From assembly GCA_027485915.1 (NCBI GenBank), contig JAIXQA010000022.1, positions 160,021 through 224,020 of the forward strand: a stretch of 64,000 nucleotides of DNA. Direction: 5' to 3'. Within the stretch, counting starts at the first letter, position 1. Each line of letters opens with the position of its first letter. Below are positions 18,092-29,061 of the stretch, in pieces. The notes beneath the pieces were generated by a model. That model saw nothing but the letters and a program-made list of their open reading frames with translations, did no database searches and had not been told where the DNA came from. This stretch comes from Alphaproteobacteria bacterium (lineage in GTDB: Bacteria > Pseudomonadota > Alphaproteobacteria > Caulobacterales > Aquidulcibacteraceae). The position numbers and the translations under genes were made by a program.

Positions 18092-18883
18092 TCAATCCAC
18101 CGACAAGATCTCGTGAGTGGCGGCGCAAACATCGGGCTGGCGCATCAAGCTTTCGCCAATCAGAAACGCTCTGGCCCCTGCCGCTCGCAACTGGACGATG
18201 TCGGCTTTTGTATTGATGCCACTTTCGGCCACGAGCAGGCGGGAAGGCGGGATCATGGCCGAAAGGCGTGCCGTCGTGGAGAGGTCGGTGACGAAGGTCT
18301 TGAGATTACGATTATTGACGCCAATAAGCTCTGCATCGAGCTTTAGGGCCCGCTCCATTTCAGCTTCATCATGGGTCTCGATCAGCGCATCCATGCCGTA
18401 ATGTTTGGCTGCGGCAACCAAATCTGCAGCAAGTTCGTCGTCAAGCGCGGCCATAATGACCAAGATGGCATCGGCCCCAAAAGCGCGACTTTCAGCGATC
18501 TGCCAAGTGTCGACCATGAAATCCTTGCGCAGGCAGGGCAGGCTGGTGGCAGCGCGGGCGGCGACCAAAAAGCTCTCATGACCTTGAAAGCTCGGCGCAT
18601 CGGTCAGGACAGAGAGGCAGGCCGCCCCGCCGTGCTCATAGGCTTGCGCGAGCTCTATCGGCTTAAAATCTGCCCGGATGAGACCTTTGGAGGGACTGGC
18701 TTTTTTGATTTCGGCAATCAGGGCAGGGCGGGTCTTAGCGGCCTTTTTAAGGGCAGCGGTAAAGCCGCGCGGTGGGGTCTCTTCGCGGATAAAAGCCTCC
18801 AACGCCGCAACGGATTGCAATGACTTTCGAGTAGCCACTTCCTCGCGCTTATAGGCGATGATTTTCGACAGCGTGTCGCTCAT
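18092..18883 (-). CDS. trpC: indole-3-glycerol phosphate synthase
   Basis: Closes the ring of CdRP to indole-3-glycerol phosphate in tryptophan synthesis. A 263-aa TIM barrel with [13 protein letters not shown] (phosphate and catalytic Lys region), [20 protein letters not shown] and the C-terminal [10 protein letters not shown] and FLIGESLMR motifs. Stand-alone, not fused with trpF. Its ATG overlaps the trpD stop as ATGA (18880-18883), indicating translational coupling. It is the last gene of the operon. Confidence 0.97.
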   Translation of the reverse strand: MSDTLSKIIAYKREEVATRKSLQSVAALEAFIREETPPRGFTAALKKAAKTRPALIAEIKKASPSKGLIRADFKPIELAQAYEHGGAACLSVLTDAPSFQGHESFLVAARAATSLPCLRKDFMVDTWQIAESRAFGADAILVIMAALDDELAADLVAAAKHYGMDALIETHDEAEMERALKLDAELIGVNNRNLKTFVTDLSTTARLSAMIPPSRLLVAESGINTKADIVQLRAAGARAFLIGESLMRQPDVCAATHEILSVD

Positions 18884-19905
18884 GATGGCGTCCGATGGGT
18901 GAAGGCGATAAGATGGTCGAGCTTGGCTAGAGCTGCTTGCGAATTGAGGCTTGTGGTGGCATGCGCCAAGGCCTCGCCCAGGTCGGGGGCAGCGCCTGTT
19001 GCCACCAATGCGGCTGCGGTATTGAGCAACACGACATCGCGGTAAGGGCCATGCTCGCCTTCTAAAAGCGCACGCAAGGCTTTGGCATTATGGGCCGCAT
19101 CTCCGCCTGTCAGGGCATCGGGTGGCGCGGTTGCAAGGCCGAGGTCTTGAGGGTGAATTACAAGCTCGGACAGCGTTTTATCCTTCAGCGCCGTCACGTA
19201 AGTCGGACCTGAGAGCGATACTTCATCCAAGCCACCATGGCCGTGGACGACCCAAGCGCGCTCGCATCCAAGGTTCATCAGCGCTTCGGCCATCGGGCGG
19301 CGCTTATCATCGGCAAAGACGCCAACCAATTGGCGCTGTGCATGTGCGGGATTAGAAAGCGGGCCTAAGACGTTGAAAATTGTGCGAAAACCAAGTTCGC
19401 GGCGCGCAGGGCCCACATGGCGCATGGCGGGGTGGTGGGCTTGCGCGAACAAAAATACTAGGCCGACTTCATCGAGGGCTTGGCTACAATATTCGGGCGA
19501 CAGTTCGAGCTTCACGCCTAGAGCTTCTAGGACGTCGGCGGCACCGGATCTCGAACTCATGGCCCGATTGCCGTGCTTGGCAACTTTCAGACCGGCCCCG
19601 GCCAAGACAAAGGAAACAGCGGTTGAGATGTTCAATGTGTGGGAGCCGTCGCCGCCTGTGCCGCAGACGTCGATACAGGCAAAGGGCACCTCTACTGGCA
19701 TCATCGCTGCGCGCATGGCACGGGCACCCGAGGCGATCATGTCGTGTGTTAACGGCAAACGCTCGAGCCCCAGCAAGAAGGCCCCGATTTGGGCTTGCGT
19801 GGCTTCGCCCTTCAAAATAGTGGCGAAGGCCTGATCTAAGATGGCCGGCGTTGGGGTCGTGCCATCGCGCAAAAGCGCCAAAGCTGGCTTGATCGCCTCG
19901 CTCAC
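18880..19905 (-). CDS. trpD: anthranilate phosphoribosyltransferase
   Basis: Transfers phosphoribose from PRPP to anthranilate. Seen: [15 protein letters not shown] (PRPP pyrophosphate loop), [21 protein letters not shown] (anthranilate site), and GPLSNPA near the middle. I set the start at GTG 19905, which overlaps the trpG stop as GTGA and gives 341 aa, the normal family length; the open frame runs on to 20049 but its extra 48 residues are Cys/Arg-rich read-through of trpG sequence. Confidence 0.96.
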   Translation of the reverse strand: MSEAIKPALALLRDGTTPTPAILDQAFATILKGEATQAQIGAFLLGLERLPLTHDMIASGARAMRAAMMPVEVPFACIDVCGTGGDGSHTLNISTAVSFVLAGAGLKVAKHGNRAMSSRSGAADVLEALGVKLELSPEYCSQALDEVGLVFLFAQAHHPAMRHVGPARRELGFRTIFNVLGPLSNPAHAQRQLVGVFADDKRRPMAEALMNLGCERAWVVHGHGGLDEVSLSGPTYVTALKDKTLSELVIHPQDLGLATAPPDALTGGDAAHNAKALRALLEGEHGPYRDVVLLNTAAALVATGAAPDLGEALAHATTSLNSQAALAKLDHLIAFTHRTPS

Positions 19906-20486
19906 GATTGGGCCACTTTGGTTGAGGCCAAAAAGCGCTGGATCAGGGCATGACCATGCTCTGAGGCAATGCTTTCGGGATGGAATTGCACACCAAAAAT
20001 CGGCTTGGCAACATGGCTCATGCCCATAATTTCGCCATCGGCGGTCCAAGCATCGACTCGCAACGAATTGGGTAGGCTCTCGCGTTCTACCGACAAAGAA
20101 TGATAGCGTGTGACTTCAAATTGTTCGGGCAAGCCCTCAAACAGGCCGGTATTGGCGTGTGTAATGATGGAGGTCTTGCCATGCATAATGGTCTTGGCAC
20201 GCAAGACTTTGCCGCCATAGGCTTGGCCAATCGCCTGATGGCCAAGGCAAACGCCCAAAAGTGGAATGTCGTCTGGCAAGGCTTTGATGAGATCAAGGCA
20301 GATCCCGGCTTCATTGGGGGTGCAGGGCCCCGGCGAGATAATAATGCCATCACCGGCTTGGGCGATTGCGTCTTCCACGCTTAAGCGGTCATTGCGGACC
20401 ACATGAGTCTCTGCGCCTAATTCCTCGACATAGTGGACGAGATTATAGGTGAAACTGTCATAATTATCGATGAGTAGGATTTTCAT
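19902..20486 (-). CDS. trpG: anthranilate synthase component II (glutamine amidotransferase)
   Basis: Supplies ammonia to TrpE. A 194-aa class I amidotransferase with the N-terminal IDNYDSFTYNLV, oxyanion region ISPGPCTPNEAG, the nucleophile elbow GVCLGHQAIGQAYGG and GVQFHPESIASEHG carrying the catalytic His-Glu pair. Its ATG overlaps the trpE stop as ATGA and its stop overlaps trpD. It could also serve p-aminobenzoate synthesis, but its position points to tryptophan. Confidence 0.97.
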   Translation of the reverse strand: MKILLIDNYDSFTYNLVHYVEELGAETHVVRNDRLSVEDAIAQAGDGIIISPGPCTPNEAGICLDLIKALPDDIPLLGVCLGHQAIGQAYGGKVLRAKTIMHGKTSIITHANTGLFEGLPEQFEVTRYHSLSVERESLPNSLRVDAWTADGEIMGMSHVAKPIFGVQFHPESIASEHGHALIQRFLASTKVAQS

Positions 20487-22045
20487 GCGTTGGCGGCCTT
20501 CTCATCATAGCGGCCAGCATCTTCTGCGGCGCGCAGCAAAGCTTTGGCCTTATTGACGCATTCATTGTGCTCACTCTCTGGAATAGAATCGAGCACAACC
20601 CCAGCTCCCGCTTGGGCATGCAACACGCCGTCTTTCAAAACGCCTGTCCGCAAGGCGATACACAAATCCATATCCCCACCGGCAGAGAAATAGCCGACGC
20701 CGCCCGCATAAATGCCTCGGCCATGAGGCTCGAGCTCTGCAATGATTTCCATCGCCCGCACTTTTGGTGCACCCGAAACCGTGCCCGCAGGGAAGCCTGC
20801 GAGGAGGGCATCCAGCGCGTCTAAGCCGGGTTTCAGGCTGCCTTCCACGTTGGAGACGATATGCATGACGTGGCTATAACGTTCTACCTTAAAACTCTCT
20901 GTGACGCGCACGCCGCCACGGCCGATGCCAACTGGGCCCTCATTGCCACCGGGCTTAGAGCGCGACACGCGGCCGACATCATTGCGCCCAAGGTCTAATA
21001 GCATGAGATGTTCGGCCCGCTCTTTTGGGTCGTTCAGCAATTCCTCGGCCAAAGCTTGATCCAGGGCAGGTGTCGCCCCGCGGGGTTTGGTTCCCGCGAT
21101 CGGGCGCATTGTCACCGTGCCATCACGCAAACGCACGAGGATTTCAGGGCTCGAGCCGACAATATCAAATCCGTCCATCCGGAGTAGGAACAGAAATGGC
21201 GACGGGTTTGTGCGGCGGAGCGCGCGATAGAGCGAAATCGCAGAGCCCGAGAAGGGGGCTGAAAAGCGCTGGCTGGGCACCACTTGGAAAATGTCGCCAG
21301 CACGAATGTAATCCTTGGCCTTCTCGACTTTCGCCATATAGGCCTCAGGGCTCATATTCGGCGTCGCTTCGCCCAATGGGCTAGGCCTGGCCGCATAGGA
21401 GGGAACGCGCAGGGGCGAGGGGCCATCCAAAGTCGCCCACGCTTGTTCCAAACGGATGCGCCCTTGCTCATAGGCGTCACGGGCTGTGATACCGGCCTTT
21501 GGGCGCACCGGTGTCACCAACAATAATTCCTGCTTCACACCATCAAAGACAATGACAAGGCGTGGACGCACCAAGAGGGCCTCGGGCACGCCAATCGGGT
21601 CGGGATGGGTTTCTGGGAGACGTTCCACCCGCCGAACTGTCTCATAGGCCAAATAGCCGAACAGACCTGCGGCTGGCGGCGGCAAGTCGCTCGGAAAGTC
21701 GAGGGCGCTCTCTGCGATCAAAGTCCGCAAGGCGGGCAATGGCTCTTCACCGCAGGCAATATAGGGGCCTACTTGACCCGCCTCATCGATTGCCGCTTTG
21801 GCAGCGCCAGTTTGGTCGACGCGATAAATGAGATCAGGGTCACAAGCCACAATCGAATAGCGCCCGCGGGTTTCGCCGCCTTCCACGCTCTCAAACAAGC
21901 AAGAGCCCAGCCGGTCTGCGCCCAATTTTGCGATGGCCGACACCGGTGTTTCGAGGTCGTCTATTCGTTTTGCACGCAACGGCACGCCGCGCCCTTGCAG
22001 ATAGGCGGCTTCGAACTGATCAAAACTGGGCTCAATCGTTAGCAC
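20483..22045 (-). CDS. trpE: anthranilate synthase component I
   Basis: Makes anthranilate from chorismate with TrpG. 520 aa; chorismate-binding C-terminal half with FQVVPSQRFSAPF, RTNPSPFLFLLRMDGF, RPIAGTKPRG, LLDLGRNDVGRVS and FPAGTVSGAPKVRAMEII in the expected order. The N-terminal LESVEGGETRGRYSI is the tryptophan feedback-site region. The start is GTG 22045, only 6 nt after the ppiD stop, so there is no space for a trp leader peptide and attenuator directly before it. Expression is probably coupled to ppiD. Confidence 0.97.
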   Translation of the reverse strand: MLTIEPSFDQFEAAYLQGRGVPLRAKRIDDLETPVSAIAKLGADRLGSCLFESVEGGETRGRYSIVACDPDLIYRVDQTGAAKAAIDEAGQVGPYIACGEEPLPALRTLIAESALDFPSDLPPPAAGLFGYLAYETVRRVERLPETHPDPIGVPEALLVRPRLVIVFDGVKQELLLVTPVRPKAGITARDAYEQGRIRLEQAWATLDGPSPLRVPSYAARPSPLGEATPNMSPEAYMAKVEKAKDYIRAGDIFQVVPSQRFSAPFSGSAISLYRALRRTNPSPFLFLLRMDGFDIVGSSPEILVRLRDGTVTMRPIAGTKPRGATPALDQALAEELLNDPKERAEHLMLLDLGRNDVGRVSRSKPGGNEGPVGIGRGGVRVTESFKVERYSHVMHIVSNVEGSLKPGLDALDALLAGFPAGTVSGAPKVRAMEIIAELEPHGRGIYAGGVGYFSAGGDMDLCIALRTGVLKDGVLHAQAGAGVVLDSIPESEHNECVNKAKALLRAAEDAGRYDEKAANA

Positions 22046-22051
22046 AAGCGC

Positions 22052-23980
22052 CTACGGTTGCTTCGCAGGGGCAGCGCCTTTCGCAGGCGCTGCGGTATCT
22101 TCCGTATCGCCCAAGGCGCGGCCCATCATTTTGGTGAAGAGCTGTGCTTTCGCACGATCTCGTGCGACGCGCTCCAGCGAAGCGATCAAGTCGCGCTGAA
22201 CGGAGGCGCGAACCGCTGTTTCAGCTTGGGTCAAACGATCGGGAACCGTGGACTCGTCATCTTTCAAGATGTCATCGATCCGTACCACTGTATATTCAAC
22301 ACCATTGGCGGTTGGTGCCAAGACCAAGTCGCCTTTTTTGGCCCCGAAAACAGCTTGGCTAAGCGCTTGACCACCTTGACCGCGCAACAAAGGTTGGGTT
22401 TGCTTCGCGGCTGGCAATTTGTACTTGGCGGCCGCAGCTTCAAGATTGGTCTTTTTGGCTTCAGCCAAAATTTCCTTCGCCTTAGCTTCGGCGCGCGCGC
22501 GGATATCGCGACGCACCCACTCACTGGCGAGTTCAGTGCGAATGGAATCCATTGGTGGGGGAGCCGATGCCGTGATGGCATCGATGCGAACCGCGACATA
22601 ACTGTCACCTGGAACTGGGGCGAGGTCGGATGTGTCGCCCTTACCGCCAGCAAAAGCCTCTTTGAGGAGATTGGGTGCTTCGGCAAATTCGGGCGCAGGC
22701 TGGCCCGTCATCGCCAAATTGCCATCGGCCATAATGTCCTTGATTTGAACCGTTTTGAAGCCTGCCTTTGCTGCAGCAGCTTCTAACGTAGCCCCTTCGG
22801 TGATGGCTTTGTCGTAGGCTTCGGTTGCGTCGGTCAGGAGTTCCCCTGCAGCTGTTTGCCGCAATTGTGTGCGGATTTCGCCAGCAGAATCCTCAAACTT
22901 AGCTTCTTTCGCCGCCACGACTTCGGTGACTTTGATCGCTGCAAATGGCTGCAGCTTTGCCGCGACCACTTGCACATCGCCTTGCTTCATTTCAAAGGCA
23001 GCTTTGGCAACATTTGCGTCTGGGATGCCCCCTACCGTCACATTGGACAGCACAACCGGAACCGGTAAACCCAGTCCTTTTGCAATGGCGGCTGGGTCTT
23101 CACCGGCACGCAAGCGTGCGGCCGCTTGGTCGGCTTTCGCCCGATCCGTCGCAATCAATTGAACCAAACCACGCTTGGCAGGCGTTGAAAGGCGTTCCTT
23201 ATTGCGCGCGAAAATCTCTTGCGCTTGGGCTTCGTCTACTTGCACCTTGGCTTCAAAGTCAGCAAGGCTTGCCACCACCATCGTCAAGTTCCGGGTTTCT
23301 GGGCGCATCAATTGCGCTTTGCTCTCATCATAGAGCGCCTTTAGCTGCGCATCTGTTGGCTGCCGCGGCCCACCGACGAAGTTAGCAGGAACGGGGATAA
23401 TGGTGACCATCCGGCGTTCCGTCCCATAGGCCAAAGTTTGGCTGGCAAAGACACGCGGTGCGCGGAAGCCTGAGCTTGCCGCCAACGTCAGGCTTTGCCG
23501 GGTAAGATCAGAGCGCACGCTGTTTTCGAATTCAACAGGGGTAAAGCCATTATCCCGTAGCGCCATTTGATAGGTTTCTTGGCTAAAGCGGCGCGTAATT
23601 TGATCTTGGAAAGCCGGTATTTTGGCGATCTCGGCTTGCACCACCGCGTTTGCCGCTTTCAGGCCAAGGCTATCGGTCATGGCGGCAAAGGCGCGCGAAG
23701 CCACCATTTGCTCCAGCACCGCACTATCCAGACCTTGAGCGCGCGCTTCTTCTGTTGAGATGTCGCGCTTGGCGTCGGCTTGAGCGCGCTTTAAGAAGCG
23801 ATCAAACTCCTGCTTATATTCCTGTTGGCTGATCGATTTGCCAGCCACCTTCGCGACGGCGTCCGGGCTGGCACCGGTGAAGATGTCATTGATCCCCCAG
23901 ATCCCGAACGAGATAACCAAAAGGCCAATGATGATGCCGGAAACCCAGGAACGGGCAAATTTTCGAAACGCGGTGAGCAT
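22052..23980 (-). CDS. ppiD: PpiD-like membrane-anchored peptidyl-prolyl isomerase/chaperone
   Basis: Periplasmic folding factor anchored in the inner membrane, probably near the Sec exit. One N-terminal transmembrane helix (about residues 12-33, VSGIIIGLLVISFGIWGIN), a SurA-N-like chaperone domain (AVAKVAGKSISQQEYKQEFD, then helices to about 170), a parvulin-like region (about 230-380, lower conservation) and a C-terminal chaperone domain ending in an Ala/Pro/Lys tail. 642 aa is normal. The trp genes follow 6 nt downstream; tpiA is divergent. Confidence 0.9.
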   Translation of the reverse strand: MLTAFRKFARSWVSGIIIGLLVISFGIWGINDIFTGASPDAVAKVAGKSISQQEYKQEFDRFLKRAQADAKRDISTEEARAQGLDSAVLEQMVASRAFAAMTDSLGLKAANAVVQAEIAKIPAFQDQITRRFSQETYQMALRDNGFTPVEFENSVRSDLTRQSLTLAASSGFRAPRVFASQTLAYGTERRMVTIIPVPANFVGGPRQPTDAQLKALYDESKAQLMRPETRNLTMVVASLADFEAKVQVDEAQAQEIFARNKERLSTPAKRGLVQLIATDRAKADQAAARLRAGEDPAAIAKGLGLPVPVVLSNVTVGGIPDANVAKAAFEMKQGDVQVVAAKLQPFAAIKVTEVVAAKEAKFEDSAGEIRTQLRQTAAGELLTDATEAYDKAITEGATLEAAAAKAGFKTVQIKDIMADGNLAMTGQPAPEFAEAPNLLKEAFAGGKGDTSDLAPVPGDSYVAVRIDAITASAPPPMDSIRTELASEWVRRDIRARAEAKAKEILAEAKKTNLEAAAAKYKLPAAKQTQPLLRGQGGQALSQAVFGAKKGDLVLAPTANGVEYTVVRIDDILKDDESTVPDRLTQAETAVRASVQRDLIASLERVARDRAKAQLFTKMMGRALGDTEDTAAPAKGAAPAKQP

Positions 23981-24171
23981 GGAAGATCCTGATCAAAACT
24001 GTCTCTAGCATAAGGATCGTTGGGGGAGGGGGCAAGGCAAGGCCTGCACAGCAGAGTGGATCGCGTGCAGGTCTCTTTCTGGTGATTTGCAAAGTTGAAT
24101 TCACCTGCCTATGCCAAAGGTAAAATCGCGCCCAGATTGGGCGCTGGGCGTTGACGGGGATGGAGCACGAC

Positions 24172-24921
24172 GTGGCGAAATTATTGGTTGGGAACTGGAA
24201 AATGAATGGTTTGAAGGCTGCTTTATACGAAGCGGGCCTGATTGCTGCGGCCGCCAAAGCTGCTCAGAGCCAGTCGGTCCAATTGGCTATTTGCCCGCCC
24301 GCGACCTTGTTGGCTAGTCTAAGTGAGGCGACGATTGGCACCGGGCTTTTGACAGGTGCACAAGATTGTCATGAAAAAGTTTCCGGTGCTCATACGGGGG
24401 ATATCTCTGCCACCATGGTCAAGGATGCGGGGGCGCACTTCGTGATCGTCGGCCATTCTGAGCGTCGTGCCGATCATCATGAGACCAGTGCAGTGGTTTG
24501 TTTGAAAGCGCAGGCTGCGTTGGCCGCAGGTTTGGTGCCAATTGTCTGCGTCGGCGAAACACGCGCTGAGCGCGAGGCTGGACAAGCTGAAGCTGTGGTT
24601 CTGGCCCAAGTTGACGGGTCGGTGCCAGAGACTTTCCCAGAAGGCGGTTTGGTGATTGCCTATGAGCCGGTTTGGGCAATTGGGACTGGTCTTGTGCCCA
24701 GTACTGGCGATGTTTTGGCCATGCATGGTGCCATTCATCAAAGGCTAGTTGCCAGATTTGGACCGTTGGGGGCCAGCGTCCCGTTACTCTATGGTGGCTC
24801 GGTCAACGGCACCAATGCGGCCGACTTGCTCCATCTGGATCATGTAGACGGGGCTTTGGTTGGGGGGGCAAGCCTGAAAGCAGACGGATTTCTGAAAATT
24901 TTGCATGCAATTCAAGAATGA
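24172..24921 (+). CDS. tpiA: triosephosphate isomerase
   Basis: Interconverts dihydroxyacetone phosphate and glyceraldehyde 3-phosphate. All key motifs are visible: GNWKMNG (catalytic Lys) at the start, IVGHSERR (electrophile His), [11 protein letters not shown] (catalytic base Glu and loop 6), and [10 protein letters not shown] near the C-terminus. GTG 24172 preceded by GGAG gives [13 protein letters not shown], the usual beginning; ATG 24160 and TTG 24151 are longer alternatives. First gene of a plus-strand run tpiA-receiver-secG-pyrG. Confidence 0.96.
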   Translation: MAKLLVGNWKMNGLKAALYEAGLIAAAAKAAQSQSVQLAICPPATLLASLSEATIGTGLLTGAQDCHEKVSGAHTGDISATMVKDAGAHFVIVGHSERRADHHETSAVVCLKAQAALAAGLVPIVCVGETRAEREAGQAEAVVLAQVDGSVPETFPEGGLVIAYEPVWAIGTGLVPSTGDVLAMHGAIHQRLVARFGPLGASVPLLYGGSVNGTNAADLLHLDHVDGALVGGASLKADGFLKILHAIQE

Positions 24922-24992
24922 AACGATCATCGTAACGTCTTAGAAACAACCCTGTGTCAAAGGATATATCCGGATGAAGGGGTGAAAGTCCT

Positions 24993-25973
24993 TTGGACAA
25001 GCAAAGACTCGCAGCAGCGACCGTCCTGATCTATGATCCAGTGCGCGGCAATATGCTGATGACACGTTCAGTTTTGCATGGGATTGGGTTCCGCCGCATT
25101 GAGGGGATGACCTCATTGCGAGAACTGACTCGTCGACTGCGCGACGTAGATATTTCTCTTTTGGTAATCGAAGCCACGGAAAATCACGCTGAAGTGGTTG
25201 ATTTATTGCGCGCTCAACGCCTCGGCGAATTAGGTGTCAATCCATTCATTCCCGTCATTGCAACGCTGTGGGCGGGCTCAACTGATTTGGTTGCAGACCT
25301 GATGAATGTTGGATGTGACGATGTGCTGTTGCGGCCATTCTCGCAAATTCAAACCCTAGAGCGCGTGCGCGCCATCATTTCAGCCCGCAAACAATTTGTT
25401 GTGACCTCGGACTATGTCGGGCCAGATCGTGGTCGCTCATCGAGCAATCAGATGGCACCAGAGACATTTGATCCGCCAAATACGCTGCGCGACCGCGTTT
25501 TAATGAGCAATTTTGATCCAGTCACGCAGTCAGAGATTCTTGCGACCGCGCGCCGCAAAGTCGACCAAGATCGCCTTGCAAAGCTTGCCCGTCGCATTGC
25601 CATGGCCGCAGAAGTCATCATCCAAGCCCAAGGGCGTGGCGACGCCAATGCCGGCTTTGTCGTGGATTTGCTCGAAAGCTCGGCTGAGCTTGTGCGCGCT
25701 GCCAAGCGGCTGGATATTGATGAAGTCCAAGAAATTGCCATGGTGCTGGAGAATGTGGCAGCCCGTACCAGCGCGCCTGGCCCAGAACGCGTAGAAAATG
25801 CCAATTTAACCCGACAACTCGCGCTGGCGCTTTATGTGGCTTATGCGGTTGAGGGGGGCGAAGCCTTTAAGGCGGAATTGGAGACGACTTTGGACAAGGT
25901 TCGAGGGCGTTTGGACAAGGCAAAAGAGCGGGCAAAACGTCGCCATACGCTGGCGCTGTCGTTGGTCTCTTGA
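24993..25973 (+). CDS. receiver-like (pseudo-receiver) protein with C-terminal helical domain
   Basis: 326 aa. Residues 10-130 have the length and pattern of a CheY-like receiver (VLIYDP, then LLVIEATENH, VIATLWAG, VLLRPFS), followed by FVVTSDYVGPDRG, a linker common in Caulobacterales receivers. The phosphoacceptor Asp is replaced by Glu60, the conserved Lys by Arg114, and only one N-terminal acidic residue (Asp15) is left. Residues 175-326 are helical with a charged, coiled-coil-like tail and no DNA-binding or enzymatic domain I recognise. The start is TTG with AAGGGGTGAAAG upstream; no in-frame ATG would keep the domain. It sits between tpiA and secG. Role unknown. Confidence 0.75.
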   Translation: MDKQRLAAATVLIYDPVRGNMLMTRSVLHGIGFRRIEGMTSLRELTRRLRDVDISLLVIEATENHAEVVDLLRAQRLGELGVNPFIPVIATLWAGSTDLVADLMNVGCDDVLLRPFSQIQTLERVRAIISARKQFVVTSDYVGPDRGRSSSNQMAPETFDPPNTLRDRVLMSNFDPVTQSEILATARRKVDQDRLAKLARRIAMAAEVIIQAQGRGDANAGFVVDLLESSAELVRAAKRLDIDEVQEIAMVLENVAARTSAPGPERVENANLTRQLALALYVAYAVEGGEAFKAELETTLDKVRGRLDKAKERAKRRHTLALSLVS

Positions 25974-26052
25974 AGTTCGGCCTCGAAAGAGCGACATAGC
26001 AGCCTCGAGCGCGCAGATTTGCGCCCCATTCATTCACCTTTAGGCCCGTTCC

Positions 26053-26493
26053 ATGTTCATCCAAGCTGTTCTCATTCTTCACCTGCTGATCTGTTTGGCG
26101 CTGATTGGTGCCATTTTGCTGCAGCGCTCGGAGGGCGGTGGGGCTTTGGGTATGGGCGGTGGGCCATCGTCTATGATGTCCGGTCGCTCGGCCGCTAACT
26201 TCATGACACGCACCACAACCTTGTTGGGTGCAGCCTTTTTGGTCACCAGCGTTACCCTGACCATTATGAATAAATCGGCCTCTAAGCCTGCTGATTCTTT
26301 GATGCAAGACGGCAGCACGAAGGATGGCTTACCGACAAAGGGTATTGACCTGTCTGTCCCTGCTGCGCCTGCCAACGCAATCGCACCAGCCCCCGTTGGC
26401 GGTATCCCAGCTTCCGCGCCCGCTGCAGTTGAGCCTGCGCCGCTGTTCCCCGCGGCACCAACCAATGCCGCGGCACCAGCTGAGAAAAAATAA
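26053..26493 (+). CDS. secG: protein translocase subunit SecG
   Basis: Small SecYEG subunit. Two membrane helices (about residues 3-23 and 54-74) flank the conserved loop LLQRSEGGGALGMGGGPSS and MSGRSAANFMTRTT. The Ala/Pro-rich tail (residues 96-146, ending in Lys-Lys) is longer than in enteric SecG but usual in alphaproteobacteria. The gene lies 72 nt before pyrG in the tpiA-pyrG run. Confidence 0.94.
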   Translation: MFIQAVLILHLLICLALIGAILLQRSEGGGALGMGGGPSSMMSGRSAANFMTRTTTLLGAAFLVTSVTLTIMNKSASKPADSLMQDGSTKDGLPTKGIDLSVPAAPANAIAPAPVGGIPASAPAAVEPAPLFPAAPTNAAAPAEKK

Positions 26494-26565
26494 GCGGCTA
26501 ACTCCCATTTCTTTCCAGTTGCGCCTCTTCCCTTTTGCAGGCGTTGCGGATTAGAACGACCTCCC

Positions 26566-28203
<1,638 letters not shown>

Positions 28204-28304
28204 GGCTGCGAAATCTATCTTGTTCCTAATCCACCTTCGGTTAGGCTCGCCTCCAGACGACCGCGACAATGAAGGCGGTGGCGTTTGTTTCCATGGGGGT
28301 CGGA

Positions 28305-29057
28305 ATGAAAAGATTTGCAGGTTTGGCACTTGTTAGTTCGTTGATGTTGTCTGGCTGCGTAACACCCTACCAGCCTGTTCCATTTGATCGGACGGCAACG
28401 CCCGTCACCAAAATTGCTGTGGTTGATAATACGTTGCCGCCTGAAGTTGGGACCCAAAAACTCGCAACCAATGGCGAAAACATGATGTCAGCGGCCTCAA
28501 GTGCTGGCTTGGCTGGCTTGTTGGTTGGGGCTGTTGCTGCTGGGATTGAGGCTGGCATTGAATCGGGCCAGCGCGAGCGCATCCAAAAGGCGCTTGCGAC
28601 CCAAAACTTCAATGGTGAAGCCATTTTTGACGCAGCTTTGGAAGAAGCACTCAAAGGGCAGAATTACACGGTTACCACGATCTCGATCCCGCGAACGACA
28701 AGCCGAGAATTGGTGGTTGTACCAGCCAATGACGCGGCAGAACCAGGCTCTGCCGTCCTCGATACCTTGGGCTTCAATTATGGCTATCAACTTGTCGGCA
28801 ATTCCACGCAATGGCGTCCGTTTGTAACCTTACACGTTCGTATGGTTGACCATAAGGACCCCAAGAAAATCTTGCTCGACAATAAAATCACCTATAATCC
28901 AGTTATTAAGTCCGATGTTACGATCTCCATCCCTGTTGATGAGGCTTTTGCTTTTCAAAAGATTGACGACCTAGAGGCAAACCCTGCCAAAGCTGCGGAA
29001 GGCTTAAAGGCCGCTTTGCAGGCAACGGCCAAAGCAACAGCAGATTTGTTGAGGTGA
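28305..29057 (+). CDS. putative lipoprotein of unknown function
   Basis: About 250 aa. The signal peptide MKRFAGLALVSSLMLSGC ends in a clear lipobox (LSGC), so it is probably lipid-anchored. A Gly/Ala-rich stretch follows at about residues 68-90 (SSAGLAGLLVGAVAAGIEAG), like a glycine zipper that could insert in a membrane; the rest has a mixed alpha/beta pattern with no known motif. I chose ATG 28305 because the longer form from 28269 would lack a proper signal peptide. The next gene is also a lipoprotein, starting 4 nt after this stop, so they probably work together. Confidence 0.7.
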   Translation: MKRFAGLALVSSLMLSGCVTPYQPVPFDRTATPVTKIAVVDNTLPPEVGTQKLATNGENMMSAASSAGLAGLLVGAVAAGIEAGIESGQRERIQKALATQNFNGEAIFDAALEEALKGQNYTVTTISIPRTTSRELVVVPANDAAEPGSAVLDTLGFNYGYQLVGNSTQWRPFVTLHVRMVDHKDPKKILLDNKITYNPVIKSDVTISIPVDEAFAFQKIDDLEANPAKAAEGLKAALQATAKATADLLR

Positions 29058-29061
29058 TCTG

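Noticed and set aside
19906..20049. Long N-terminal extension of TrpD
   Set aside because: It is trpG sequence in another frame; GTG 19905 gives the normal 341 aa and a GTGA overlap.
22058..22786. 242-aa plus-strand open frame inside ppiD
   Set aside because: Antisense to ppiD; composition is that of a mirror frame.
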